Shown one piece after another: positions 1 through 13,018 of a DNA stretch of 64,000 nucleotides. Position 1 is the stretch's first letter. Every line of letters starts with the position of its first letter. Both the position numbers and the translations under genes were made by a program. A model generated the notes under the pieces. The model had not been told where the DNA came from. It worked only from the letters and a program-made list of their open reading frames with translations, and did not search any database. Source of the DNA: Magicicada septendecula (lineage: Eukaryota > Arthropoda > Insecta > Hemiptera > Cicadidae); assembly GCA_034769895.1 (NCBI GenBank), contig CM068369.1, positions 424,849,479 through 424,913,478 on the forward strand, in the 5' to 3' direction.

Positions 1-2444
1 TTGATTACTACCCTTCCGTACACTATCAATAGATAATTGGGGGTGGTCTTTTTAAAAAAAAAAAAAAACGTTATCAGGCAAGAAGGACGTAAGGAAGTGA
101 ATCAGAGGGAGAACCACCTTACTGTGTGAGACTGGACTCACTTACCTTCCGCGGCCAAAATCCAAAAGTCATGCCCACACTAACCACCTCACCAAACCAA
201 CTCTGTGCCTCGTCTGACTATTTTTCAGTTTCTGGTCATCAACCTCCTCGCCCCCGGCCTAGTGCTGCCATCTTTGTGCGTGCGTTGTGATAGTTGTTTT
301 TTTTATGTTGTTCACGCACAGTTTTTTTCCTCCTTGTGCGTTTCTGACGGGGGGACTGCAGTGCGTGTTGATCCGCGACCCCCCACCCTTATTTCCCCCC
401 ACTACCAACCCTTCTCTAGACAAGTGCGTCCGCTATCGGGATGGTTTCCCCCCTCTCCTGCTTCTTCGCCCCGTCGCATACAACCCGACCATCACCTCTC
501 ACGCACTTGTGCAACTGACTGCTGACGGGCGCAATTTTTGAATTTTATTGTTATTAATACCAAAAGCGGTATTATTAATATGATTTTAGCTTTTTAATTG
601 AGTACTTTATACAGAAATAAATGTCTTATCTGAAAAATTAAAATTTCTTATGTCTTAATTCTGTCGACGTTAGTCCAGATAAGTTATAAATGATTAATAA
701 ATGCAGTTCTCGTTGTGAAGGCTAGACGCGCTTCAGGATGTCTCGTTCCGGCCTTGTCGTATTCAGACTTTAACATTTACATGTAATAAAAAACGAAGTG
801 TACCAACATTTTTACATAATTGTCCATTCGTATAATGATCTCTTTGTAGACTGTAATAGCTTTAAAGACTAACCTTTATTCTGATCGTTATGATTAACCG
901 TTTTTAACGAAAAATTGCCAATCATAAATATTTCCTAATACATCTTCTGCTGTGTCATATAAAACTGCAGGGGAAATAATATAAATAATTTAAATGAATT
1001 ATCTAATTGTAAAACAATGTCCCAAAATACTTTGTAATTGACATTTTACTTAAAGAATGTGTTATGTAGTAGTATGCGTGGTTGAGGCGTATTGTATAAG
1101 CGGACGCTAGAATTTGCAAGACATTCGTAATTAAATTAAAAGTTACACTCCTTAAGTATGTATTATATTAAACATGTATATATGTTTAATAAATATATAA
1201 ACATCTTCTTGTTCATTAAACATATATTAAAATGGGAATTTGGATTTTTGGTTACGAGAAAGTGTTCTTCATGCTCGTAACAAAGCTTATTCTGTACAAG
1301 CGTAGATCATGTCAACACAGATCCCGTAGAATCGGGAATATAGGACTATGTTACAAAATAATAATACCCCTTAGTAGAATGAAATAAGAAAAACTAAGAA
1401 GAAAAACTGAAATAAGAAGAACAATAATCATTAAGATCCAATAATGTAGAAATTACTTATTAATGTCCGCATTGTTGAGTGCGTTAACAATTAATAATTC
1501 ATTGTAATTGTTAGTTATTGTACATTAATAAATTAATATGACACAATGATTTGAAGGATCGGTTTTCGTGTAATAAAAAGTAAACGTAGGTCTAAAAATA
1601 TAGAGGGGTTTCAGCGCCTGTTATTTTTCGTCGTTCATCGTATTTTACGATTTTCCGTGATGCTGTAATGTTAGCTTGTATGCAGTAGACTAAGTTTTAT
1701 ATTAGCAGAAAGTAGACTCGCACATCTAAAATATTAAAAACAAATATTGTTTTACCGCTGTGTAAGCGCGCGCACGCGTTTGTAAGCGACGGTGAAAACG
1801 AATTGAGTGTGCGCACGTGCTTGTATTCACATAATACAAGCGTGATACAAGCGTAACAGCCTCAGAAAACCAATTCTCTGAGAAAAACTACCCGAGTATT
1901 ATGAGGCCGTCCACGTGATAAGAGTAGATCCTACTGGCCTTGCTCAGAGGTATTTTGTCCTTAGATTTCCTATCAAGTCTACATCGGCGATGTGAGATGC
2001 GAATATTTGGACGTAGGGCGAATGTTTCTTATACACTACCGAACAAGAACTTCGATCAGAAGAAATGTCGTATTATACTTCCGTATTAAAAATATGGAAT
2101 TTTTTAAAATTAAAAATTACAATTTTAACACGACAATGTTTAGAGGTACAACTGTGCGCCAACATTAGCGAGATTTGTCGTGTGCGCAGTACTTCTGAAA
2201 CAATGAATTTCGTATTCTCTAATCGTCATCTGAGGTTAGTTTTCCAACAGATGATTGCACTGTTACTTTAAAAAAAATCTGATATACCCTGTCTGAAGTG
2301 TCGGAGGTCGGAAACAGTGAAAAATAAAATTTACCCAGTGCGAAGTGTGAAGTACATAATAGAGCGAGTGACCTACGCAGCACAGCGTACGGTGGGGGTA
2401 ACTTGCAAAAACTCCTTCAAACTGCCAGCTCTGCAAATATTTTA
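1..2444. other. Non-coding AT-rich flank
   Basis: No gene is supported here. A pyrimidine-rich stretch around 205-540 gives two short overlapping open frames, but both are low complexity and resemble nothing I know. An A tract lies near 53-68. A CpG-rich patch around 1765-1855 contains alternating purine-pyrimidine runs and a repeated ATACAAGCG word. Stops are dense in all other frames. Confidence 0.6.
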
Positions 2445-2655
2445 GCAAACAGTGTGCGACTGGGTATCGCGCCTGACGGCCGTCGTCGGTCGCTGCTTTG
2501 CTTTCGCGAGTGTTTAAACGGAGTGACCGAATCTGTGCTTGTGGATACCACAGACAATAAGTGTGTGTTCGTGTAACTTGTGGAGCTTTAACTGCGAAAT
2601 AGTTGCTACTCGCAAATCAAGAACTTAATCGGACTGTTACTATACGAGGTAAACG
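2445..2655 (+). other. CpG-rich patch ending in a splice-donor-like site
   Basis: About 200 bp that is clearly richer in G+C and CpG than its AT-rich surroundings, ending in ACGAG|GTAAACG near 2648, which fits a splice donor. There is no long open frame. It could be a non-coding first exon or promoter-proximal 5' UTR of a host gene lying further to the right, but no downstream coding exon was recognised, so this is a weak inference from base composition and one dinucleotide context. Confidence 0.15.
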
Positions 2656-3311
2656 CACGGATAAATATATTTTTAAATGATTAACGGTTCTTAACAATAA
2701 TAAAATACGTTCTTTAATTTAAAATAAAAATTATAATTAAAAATATTACAATAAATTAATTTAATACATTTTTTAATCTACTTAATTTTTTATATCTGAT
2801 GATGACAGTTAAAGACTATTGAAACATTCTAATATTCACAAAATAATAAAATATATTCTTGTACAAAAAGTTTTATTATTATTAATAATAATATAAAAAA
2901 TATTCTACTTAAATATAGTTACATATTTTTCATAAGAAAAAATAAACACGTTTACATATACAGTACACGTTTACTAGTTAAAGTTGCTTCGATTTTGATC
3001 TATTTAAATTGATTTTATTCGTGCATCTTCCGGCTATTAGAACTTTTTCTTCGTTGTCCATAGTTATACAAAAATTTTGGAAACGATTTATTTAAATATT
3101 TTCGCCTTTCTGGAAATAATCCGGAGTTTCTCAATTAAAAAAAGTACTACAAAGTATACCCTGTATTGAAATTATATCATAAAGTGTCTTCGTTGGTAAA
3201 TTTTTTTTATTATCTCAGAATCAAATTAACAGAATGGAAGTTAACCTTTTCTCCACCGCTAGTCACACTTCACACGTTGTTTTTGCAATACACTTAACAG
3301 TTCATTTGGCA

Positions 3312-5080
3312 TTATACGGTGGTATCTGGTTTCGTATTCAAATTTTTCTCACGATTTCATAGACTGATTGAGGTGAAATGTTTTTGAATCGAGGTACAAA
3401 TTTTAAATTAAACATAAATCGATACGTGTTTGTGTATTCAGTTTTGGCATTTTAGGTAGTTAAAAGCTTTGTTTCCCTCAGAATGTAAGTTTTTTTTTTT
3501 TTTTGTATCGGCCATCTAAGGACCACATGCCAGTTTCATTCTTTATTCTTTGGTTTTTTCTTTTTTCCAATATTCTTTAATATTTTCACTGTGTCTCTTC
3601 TTCCTGTCTTCAGTCCACTTTGAACCTGCGTTTTTCTCTCTCCTACCTGTACTCCTTCCATTTTTAACATTTTTGCTCGAAAAACTTCTCTTTCAATTGG
3701 TTCTTCTGCGTGTATATTATTATTTTTTTAATCCTTTTGGACTTCTTTAATCCAACTTGATGTTGACTGCTTCCCCCACAGATATTAGAATGTAAGTTTA
3801 TTTATTGTACAATTTACTGCAGTCAACGTTCCGATGTATATCCGTTTATGAAAAGATGTGCTTTGAATATTTTAAACGTTATGAAAACAAAATTTTAATT
3901 CTGCCAGAAGACTATGTTATATATTGATACATCATTAATCAATATGGTGAAATATAGGTCTATATCATGATGTAACAATTTGTTTGCTAATCTGTAACTA
4001 CTGACTATCAAGTGAGGTTTTAATTCGACTACACAAACTGTACTATGGCCGTGTTTATTCGGGAAGAGCGTGACACTACATTCGTTGTATGCTTCTATCC
4101 AATTTGCCTAATAAACGTACAATATGTGCGTTGATTATTTGAAAACGAAGTACGGATATTTAAAAACACTCATCATAGTCTACAGAAACGTTTCATGCGA
4201 TGTCGGGGTGTTTGTGTAATGATGCACATACAGCATAAACAGTAATCCTGCGCCATCCGGCTTTCTCCGTCAGATGTTACAACGTGTTGAAAGTATTCAA
4301 GGCTGTCTGTTTGTAATTTCACCATTCCTAACCGACTTGCTTTATTAATTTTTTGTTTTGTTTTGTTCTGTGTAACCACGTATCTTCTTTTTCGTTTAAA
4401 CTATTTTCTCATGTTGTTTACTGCACGTGTACGAGCACAACACACACGGGCGCGCGCGCGCGTTCCCATTTTTATGTGCGCACAGACGTAAATTTGAATC
4501 TTTTACTTACTTTCTCTTTGATATTTTTCATCACTTATTATATTTGTTTTTTTTTTCCTTGAAGTTACACATAATTTCGTCTTTATTCTGTTTGTTTTAA
4601 TTTAGTATTAAAAGTAATTATTAATATGCACTTTTCATTTAAAATATTTTTATATGTAAAACTGAGATGAGATCAATTTAAAACTGTTTTAGACGCATCA
4701 GTATTTTACACTTAAGAATCAAAATGACTATCGTAACTCGGAAAGCCGTTCATGTCGTCTTCTCATTGGTCTTCCTCCTATGGTAGGCCTATTTCTTACA
4801 GGCATATTTATTCGCCATTAGGTTTACCGAGGTACTGGAGTTTTTTTATGTATTCATGACGGATTAAAATTTGCAATATACTAAAAATTCATTTGCAATA
4901 AATTATATGTTGGTATCTGCTTAGATATTTAAATTTTCGTTACAATTTCGTACACTGATCGGCGTGAATTGAAATTGAAATTTGAACGAAAGTACAAATT
5001 TTAAATTAAGCGTAAATGAAAATTTTTGTGTGTGCCCAGAATGAAAGTTTATTTGCTATGCAGTTCAGTGCAATTTAGCT
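3312..5080 (+). repeat. Diverged duplicated repeat, two copies
   Basis: Copy 1 runs about 3312-3500 and copy 2 about 4905-5080. Both carry, in the same order, a GGTATCTG word, an AAATTTT block, ACTGAT followed by GTGAA, the exact word GTACAAATTTTAAATTAA, and an AGAATG..AAGTTT ending. The second half of copy 1 appears to resume near 3787 after a pyrimidine-rich interruption at about 3490-3780. Identity is low, so the duplication is old. It may be a short non-autonomous element, but no terminal inverted repeats were found. Confidence 0.45.
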
Positions 5081-8000
5081 TCAGCTCTTTAGATTGTTTA
5101 AATACTCCTGTAGCTTGTAATTTAGTCCTATCAATTTCCTTGACAAACCAGTTCTCACGTTCGTACAGAATCTGAACACTGTCAATGTTTAATATAACCT
5201 TCAATCAGAGTCTTTCCTAGTTTTCGATTAAATTAAAGAGGTTTCACAGTAGACGGATCTGTAGAAACTCAAAGGCAACGGTCGTACTTTTATAAATTTG
5301 ATAAATACGTTTACATTTTTCTACTAGTATGCTAAAACCTAGTAATAGATATGGTCGTGTGTCGTAGTACAGTAAACTTAATGGAATCCTCGTGTTTACA
5401 GAAGTCATATTTAAAACGTGGAATTAACGTAATGAGCACCATAATCAGTGGACCGTTAGTAACTTACCACGAAGAGGTTATATTTAACTAAGAGCCTAAC
5501 GTTGAATACTACACAGACGTACAAACGTCGGTCGAAAACATGTAGAACCGAAACCTAACGTGAACTTGAACTTGAACTTGCTATAGTGATAACATACTCT
5601 CAATCGTGAAAATGGAATTCGGAAGATTGGGTTAATACCAGTCAATTAGACTACAGGACAAATTTCTTTTATATAATATTATTAAAATGCCTTTCCTCCC
5701 TCCTTTCTTCTAAAAGGCATGCGCGCGCACGCAAATTAAAGATTTTTTAAAAATATACACATACAGAATACAAGTACATATATTCTTCTTTTGACGGACA
5801 CATGACTATTTCTACCGTCTACAGAACTTACCCATTCCCAGGGGTGCTGATCCCCCAACCCCCTATGACGCTTCCCCCCAATTTTATTAAAAAATCTTCC
5901 CCTTTTCCTGACAAGACCTTTTCTCTCTTTTACAGTAAAATTTCTTACCTAATCGAGCAAAGGCTGGGGCTTTCTAACTCAAAACTATTACAAAATTTTA
6001 CCTTTTACCGAAACGATATATTGATTGTTGGTAGTTATAAACTAAAAAAATAAGGATTTCTAATAATAAATCACAAATTAATATTTTCAGTAAAATGTGA
6101 TTTGTTTTACAATACCAGTACTCTATGACTTTATGGAAAGTTCTTAGTTTTGCAACTTAAATGTCTCACTTAAATCTATTTTTATCGATAAAAATATAAT
6201 ATAAAAATTTCAGTCTGTTTCTGGACCTTTTCGTACTGTACTAAAATGTAGCAGAAAACAAGATAAATAAAAAATATAAACACAAAGTTCTATTGCACAC
6301 TGTACTTTATTAATACAGTAAATAGAAAATAAAATGTATTTGAAAATTACATTATCATAATATGAACAATGTAATATTTTAAGCTTACAATCACAATATT
6401 TGTGGTAGGCCTATCTGAAGTTGAAACATAACTTATAAGTAAGCAAAAAATAAAAAATAAAATAAATAATAAGTAAGTGTTTATAACTGTTCAATAATAT
6501 TTTTTGTCTTTGTTTGGTGGAAAAGGCAAACTTGTAAAATTGGGGAAGATTTTTCATGCAATAGTAAACCCCCAAATTTTCTAAATGTCACCACGATCCC
6601 CCCCCCTGTAGGCACCCCTGCCCATTCCTTTATTTCGTGGCATGTTAAGACACCTAACTACAAACTCCATTTGTTTTACAAGCTATTTACATGGCTTTAT
6701 CTCCTTCCCACATAGGGCTACTCTTTCATACAGAAGTCACAAATAGATCTTAGTGATATTTATCTAATAGCAGAGATGATTTATCTTTTAATAGTGATTT
6801 TTTATCTAATGCATCGTATTATTTGTCAATATTTAAGTTTGTCTTTCTCCTGAACCTCTACATTTTCAAAATTTCAAATATTCATTAAACATTGCAATTT
6901 TTCTACTAGGCCTGATAATTCGAGAATAGTTATGTTTTTCAAATTTATGTTATAAAACTTTCGCTTTTTACCATGTGAATTACATATGACACTTATGTTC
7001 GACTTGGGTAATGTTCAAGTCCAGCTACAAAATGTGTAAGTACTTAATTTTATTGAGCGGTGTTTTAAAAGAAAACGGTGTTTTACTATTTGTTCGATAA
7101 CGATAGTCAGATCTTGTCAGCAGTGCATAGAACAATACCTTACAGTTGTCGCAGGTACGTTTCCGGTATTTCCGTTCAAACAGTACTGTGCTTCGTTTTC
7201 TCACGGTTGAATCAACCGGTGCCGCTGTTGGGTGTACGTACACATATTTCGCTAACAACAGGTTGCGCGAGTTTGCATCCTGCACTTTGCTTCCGTGGCA
7301 GATCCTTGTTATCCAAAGGATACGTAAGCTCTTCCTCTAATTGTAATGTGACTGCTGTTGTTAAAAAGCGGTGCACCTGTACGCGATTTAGTTAGCATTG
7401 AACTGGAACAACGCTTACATGATATCGAAAAACAGACGCAACATTATAAATTTTTACGTATCTGAGTCTCAATAAGTGTACTCAGATAAGTGTTACTTTG
7501 TAATAATATATAGGTCAGAGACGATTTTACTTATAATGTAGAGTTACATAAGATCAATGTTTATATTTTATCAAATATGTTTCAATACTAGGTTAAACCA
7601 TTTACTGGAACCTATTTTACGTAAGGCTATGTACAGGCTATGTTTATTTTAAAGAAAATCCTTTTATCGATGCATTTTTTGTAGGTGCTTTCTGGTCAGC
7701 CCATTGTTTTTCTGTTCACGTGTGGAAATCTAGGCTCGTCAAGACTGGCAGTTTTCTCCAAGTACTAGTTCTTATATTAGTGACGCATTATTGACAATAA
7801 TTTTTGCCTTAAAAAAATACTGTTAGCAGTAGGCTACTGTTGACAGACGGTTGGTCTACGTTCTCGTCCTCCCTCATCGCATCCTAGTAAGTAAATATAG
7901 GCCTATATGGTGCACGCACGATGCACGATGATATTTCGTATTAATATAGTTAAAAACAGTGCAAATTTTGTGATAGATAAAGGATGTTTGAAAAAATATA

Positions 8001-9409
8001 AATAAATAAATAAGTAACTGAATACATATATACTGTATTTATAACAACACGACGGGAAACTAGATACATTACGCGCTCCTTAGCTACATCAAGTAGCCTA
8101 CACTACACGTTGAAAATACTCCGAGTTCGCAGAACGAAATGTCGGTATTCTGAAAACCTAGAACACGGTTGTACCTAAAACCTACTACAATATATATATA
8201 TATATATATATATTGTACTGCTGTTAAAATACACCACAGTACATAAGAATAAAATAATAATTTTAAAAGAAGCAAAGGTATAAATTTAATAGTATTGTGA
8301 ACATATGTTAGAATTGTAAACAAAAAAACTGAGTTGTTAGTCACGACCAACATAGAGGTAGACTCCAATATTATATAGAACAGCATTAAGAAATATGTGT
8401 TGTCAATTATTATATTAAATTTGAAATAAACATTAAAATAAAATGAAAGATTAATAGAATAGTAATCTAAAATATACTAATTATAATGGATAATGTGAAA
8501 AATCAAATAAATGTAATTAATAATTAGTAAATTATATATGTTTTTAAGATTCATATGATGAAAAGATATGACGAATTTAGTTAGGGATCTATATGGGAAA
8601 TTGTAAATTGTTATAATTGAATTGTATTGAAATGGAAGAAAATTGGTTTAGTCAAATTTTATATTTATTGTGAGAAACATCTAAGAGTGGTCTTGTAAAA
8701 GAGTTTAATTTTGTATTTAATATAAGAAACATTTAAAAGAAGGGAGTTAACATTGATATTCAATCTAATAAACATATGAGAGTATAAACCTGTAAGATTG
8801 AAAGATTTATAATTTTTATACAACTTAATAAACATCAATATTTTCAAGAAGTCTGAATAGGGTATATCATTTATTGAACACCGATATAAAGGAGGAAGCC
8901 GGTCCTGGAATATAATTTGATAGTCAACACAATAAAATTCGATATTTAAAAGAAGAATCAATTTAGTAATCCAAGAAGAAAATAGAATTCGACATTTAAT
9001 CTAATAAAAAATACCAGAGAAGGAATAAAACACGAAGCCTTTCATTATATTTAAGATGATAAACATAAGCAAGAATTGAACCCATTGCAGTTGTGAAGAG
9101 CTCAGATTCAAACTATTCACATTTACACGGTAGATATTATTACCTTGTTATTCTTTAAAAACTGATGAACTAATGTTATTTGGTACTGATTAAAGAAAAG
9201 AATAAATTATTCCAGGTATTAAATAATATAAATCAAATTAGTAATTGTCGACCTGAGATAGAGTTTTTTCATGAGCAGATAGAAATACCATACAAATAAT
9301 AAAATAACAGTACATTAAATGGCATCCACAATGTGTGGCAGATAGAAAAAAGTAATATCTGTAACTAAATATTTTAATAATACAATATCTGCAAATAAAT
9401 TACAGTACA

Positions 9410-9415
<6 letters not shown>
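5081..9415. other. Non-coding AT-rich DNA with TA microsatellite
   Basis: Open frames here are under 110 codons, overlap on opposite strands and have no recognisable motif. A (TA)n tract occupies about 8190-8212. GC-rich alternating bases occur near 5719-5731. A cytosine-rich stretch containing GATCCCCC lies near 6594-6605. I see nothing else to annotate. Confidence 0.6.

Positions 9416-9449
<34 letters not shown>
9416..9449. repeat. (TA)n microsatellite, target of element A
   Basis: A pure TA run ends exactly at the first base of the 5' LTR of element A. A matching TA run resumes right after the 3' LTR at 23835. The element therefore inserted into a TA microsatellite, which makes the target-site duplication (compatible with 5 bp TATAT) impossible to tell from the repeat itself. 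Confidence 0.8.
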
Positions 9450-9452
<3 letters not shown>

Positions 9453-12099
9453 AGCGTGACAGAAAATCCACTACATTTTAAGTCATGTGAAATCATAAAG
9501 TTTAATTACACCAACAAATGTTATAATAATATTGAATGACATTTAAATAAATCAGAGGAATGAACCACAATAAGATAAAAATCCTCACTACATAATATAT
9601 ATAAAACCACTGTTAAAAGAAACCAAAGAAAGTATTGAAGCAACTCATCAACTCATAGTATAATACCAGTAAGGTACCCAGGAAGCTCAGAGCAGTAAAC
9701 CAGTTATATAAGACTATATCAAAGAAAAAGAGACTCAATTAAAGGGTGGTGAAGACCAAATACCCCAAAAACAAGAAGAGGGAAGAATAAAGTTTGTGAA
9801 CAGGAAGAAAGCAATACCCTAAAGCCTGTATAGAAGAATAAAGACAGTTCAGTGAATAAATTAAATACACCAAACTAAACCTCAGTCGTGATAACACCAA
9901 GTACCTTGGTTTACCCAAGAATGAGGAAGGAAGAACAGAAGAGTGAAGACTAGACGAGGGACAAGAATGAAGACTAGAAGAGGGACAAGAATGAATACCA
10001 GAAGGAAGATATGAAGAAGGACAAGAAGGAAGACAGGAGGAGAGGAAGAAATAGTATGAAAGAAACACCGTAGTAAAACCTATTATTATATAAACTACTA
10101 TCAATCCCAAACCCACAAAAACTATGCAAAAGAAAGTATAACATACCCAAAATCTTATAAAATGTAATTATTGAGAAAACTAAAGTGCTGTATAGCGTTA
10201 TAAGAAGTGCACCGGCTAAAGCTATTGTGTAATAAAGAAATAAACTAGTCTTAACGGTCCATGATTACTAAAGGCCTGGTCTGAGATAATAAGACTCAAA
10301 ATATCAGAACCAAGAGTGAAAGTGAATTTGTGCAAGTGTTTTTTTAAAAAAAAAAAAAAAAGCAATAAACTTAAAGTTGGTGATACTATAACTTAGTAGT
10401 ATGCTATATCACAACTTTAAAATCTAAATAATAAACAGCAAAATAAAATAATAAAATGGAAGGTTTCCAGTATTTTATTATTTTAATGTAAATCTTTATT
10501 TACAAGACATTTGTAAAAAATGATAATAAATAGAGTATGGGAATTAATGTTTGCTGATGTGGGGGATCACAGTAGTAATGGTTTGAACCAGAAAGGACTG
10601 GTACTAATATAGTATGAATAAGTGTAACATGTTTAAATAGACTGTTATTTTACAATCCTAAAATCAATGTGTTAAATAAATGTATTTGTAAGGTTTATTA
10701 GAAAATAAGATTTATGTTATGTGTTTTAAAAAAAGAATTATGTTTGATAAATAATAACCTACATACCAGTAATAATGTTCTAAAAGGTATGCTATGTTAG
10801 CTCAAAAATAGTTGAAAGATATATGTTCAAACCATATCTGCAATGTGTTCAATTGTGCAGATTGCTGAACCATGTTCATAATTATTTATTTTAAATATGT
10901 AGTGTTAATTAACTACTACACAATACAATAAGTTATAAATCATGTTATTTTGATATAATTGTAATTATGTAAAGTCAGAGGAGGAATTAAGTTTAAATTA
11001 TTTGAGAAAGAAAGAAATATAAAATTCTAAAATCTAGGCCATTTGGTGAAATCAGAGAACCAATATAAAATAGTATAATTCACTTATAAATCCTGTAAAC
11101 TACCCAGATTTATATAAGATAACACAATTAACCACTACTAGGAATGATCCTATGAATTAAAATGACAATAAGGAAATATACCTTAACATTTTGTAAATTG
11201 TCAAAATATATAAATTAATTAATTTTAAAGAGCAATGTCAAATTTACAAATTAACACAAAAAACCAGTTCAAAGGTGTAATTTATATGTATTTAAGGAAA
11301 GGGAGAGTAATATGACTAATTAAAATTTATTATAATAGTATTAATAATATTTAAAATGGAAGGAATTTTGTATAAAGACGGAAATCCAATTTTGAGCCTA
11401 TATTTCCAAAGTGTGAACAAAATTTGTTAATTTCCACAAAATGTCTACAGATATGGACTATAATACATCAATTTAAAGGGAATGAGATGATTAAACCAAT
11501 AATAAGGTTAGTAATTCATAAAAGTAAGGAATAAAATAGAAAAATTCCATATATAATGTAATATTTTCTAATGTGTATGGAAGTCGAAAAATGTTAACAA
11601 TACTTTTTCAAGGATTAACTGGGCAAGATTTATGACCAAGTTAATTAGTCTTTTGTTGAATATCAAGCTGAATAGGTGTGTGACAAAACGTTCTTAAAAT
11701 CGAGTCGAACATGATGCTAACGTTTAGGCATTGAAACCAGTGAACGAGAGTTAGACAAATTAAACACTTTTTGAAGCCAATACTATAAAAACATTCACGA
11801 CAATAGTGAAAACAAACCTCTAACTTCACTATACGAGTGACAGTAAACGGTAAAACATTATATTTCAACTGATTCACTTTACAAACCTAACCGTAACTTG
11901 AAAACTTAACCCCAGAAGGGAAAACAGACAAAATAACCAAATTAACACAAGTTTACACGGAACACTTCACCAGAATACACCAACTAACTTAACAGACATA
12001 TTACACCAGTGCGGGAAGATTTTAGACATTCACAAAGGTAATTTTGTCGTGATTTTGGGACATGCCGAGTCAACAGTAACTACGCAAGAAATAGTAGCG

Positions 12100-12410
12100 G
12101 CCATCTTTTAATTCTACAGAGACCGCCTTCACGATATTACAGTGACGTCATCGTCTGCGTATGGTTTGACAGCATTCATTTACATTACATAGTGGAATTA
12201 TTTAAATACTATTGAATAGTAATTATTGTATTAATATCTTTAATTGTTAATGTTATACTTTCTCGTCACCCTTCTCTGACTATTAATCCTAATCGCTCAA
12301 AGAACCTGTCTTTTAATATAATATAACATAAAATTTTGTTCTGTATGACACAATCGATAATTCCTGAGACAGAGTCGATAATTGCTCTCCATCGATAAAA
12401 TATCGATTAT
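12100..12410 (+). promoter_or_regulatory. Candidate LTR promoter/enhancer cluster
   Basis: This GC-richer part of the otherwise AT-rich LTR holds several known site types close together: a perfect CRE/ATF palindrome TGACGTCA at 12143-12150, a GCGGCCATCTT word near 12099 that matches the YY1 consensus, and four TCGATA/TATCGAT words between 12354 and 12407 resembling the insect DRE (TATCGATA) bound by DREF. The same cluster is repeated in the 3' LTR at +10887. Site identity is read directly from sequence; a promoter role is inferred from position in the last quarter of the LTR. Confidence 0.35.
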
Positions 12411-12580
12411 TTATTTAAAATTGTCAATAAATCTTTATATTTCCATTATTTTGTATCTGTACTTATTTCACAGGGTAATTTAAGGGTATTTATAAGGCTG
12501 AAGGCATTAAGTGAGAAGAATATATTCTATTTTGAACAAGATATTGGACCAGTCAGAAAAGTCACCAATCGATTATTACC

Positions 12581-12603
12581 TGGAGTTAATCTATTTAACT
12601 CCA
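12581..12603 (+). other. 9-bp perfect hairpin in the LTR
   Basis: TGGAGTTAA at 12581-12589 and TTAACTCCA at 12595-12603 form a 9-bp stem with a 5-nt loop. It lies about 350 bp before the LTR end, in the region expected to be R/U5, and would be present in the RNA leader if transcription starts upstream. The 3' LTR carries the same hairpin at 23468-23490. Possible roles are RNA packaging or polyadenylation control; neither is shown. Confidence 0.5.
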
Positions 12604-12951
12604 GACTTGGTGCAAATCTTCAAGAAGTGCTCGACGGTCAATAAATACCTACCTGTTATTAAAATTTTACCAGAACCTTTTAAAAAACAGATTTATCTAT
12701 TATACATACCTCTATAAACATAAACAAAATTATTTTATTATTTGAAAATTCTATTATTATTGAATTTTCCATTTTATTTTTATTCTTTTGTAACGACCGG
12801 CATACAGCGGTCTGGTGACCAAGTGGCTGGACCAGAAACAGTGGGACAGACAGATTATAGCCACACATACAGGGGTCCTCTTACAAAGGACGAACCCAAC
12901 ACGGGGTTTTAAGGAAGAAGGCAGAACCCCATAGGTCGTCCAGTTACAAAG

Positions 12952-12971
12952 TGGCGTCCAACTTAGAGGGC
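12952..12971 (+). promoter_or_regulatory. Primer-binding site, tRNA-Lys type
   Basis: TGGCGTCCAAC begins four bases after the LTR end. The 3' end of insect tRNA-Lys would give TGGCGCCCAAC, so 10 of the first 11 positions match; the following bases (TTAGAGGGC) match less well. Minus-strand DNA synthesis would start here. The tRNA assignment is from memory of tRNA-Lys 3' ends and should be checked against the host tRNA set. Confidence 0.75.
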
Positions 12972-13018
12972 TTAATAATCTAAGCTTGGCAGCGATTATT
13001 AAATAGAAACAGAGAAAG

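Larger units (their letters stand above)
9450..12948 (+). repeat. 5' LTR of element A (about 3.5 kb)
   Basis: Begins TGTAGCGTGAC and ends GTTACA, the usual TG..CA form, just before the primer-binding site. About 3.5 kb is very long for a Ty3/gypsy LTR; a few hundred bases to about 1 kb is usual. It is AT-rich and has a purine-rich repetitive block at about 9925-10060 and an A tract near 10346. Its open frames (up to 125 codons antisense to the purine block) look like composition artefacts rather than genes. U3 should carry the promoter; the R/U5 limits cannot be set from sequence alone. Confidence 0.92.

Noticed and set aside
9739..10116. 125-codon minus-strand frame in both LTRs (also 20626-21003)
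   Set aside because: It is the complement of a purine-rich repetitive block, and its Ser/Pro/Cys repeats reflect that composition. Presence in both LTRs is expected from their identity, not evidence of coding.
12460..12717. Protein-like short frames after a TTTCACAG acceptor-like site in the LTR
   Set aside because: Two frames overlap here and both look plausible, the region is explained better by a 9-bp RNA hairpin, and no partner exon exists.
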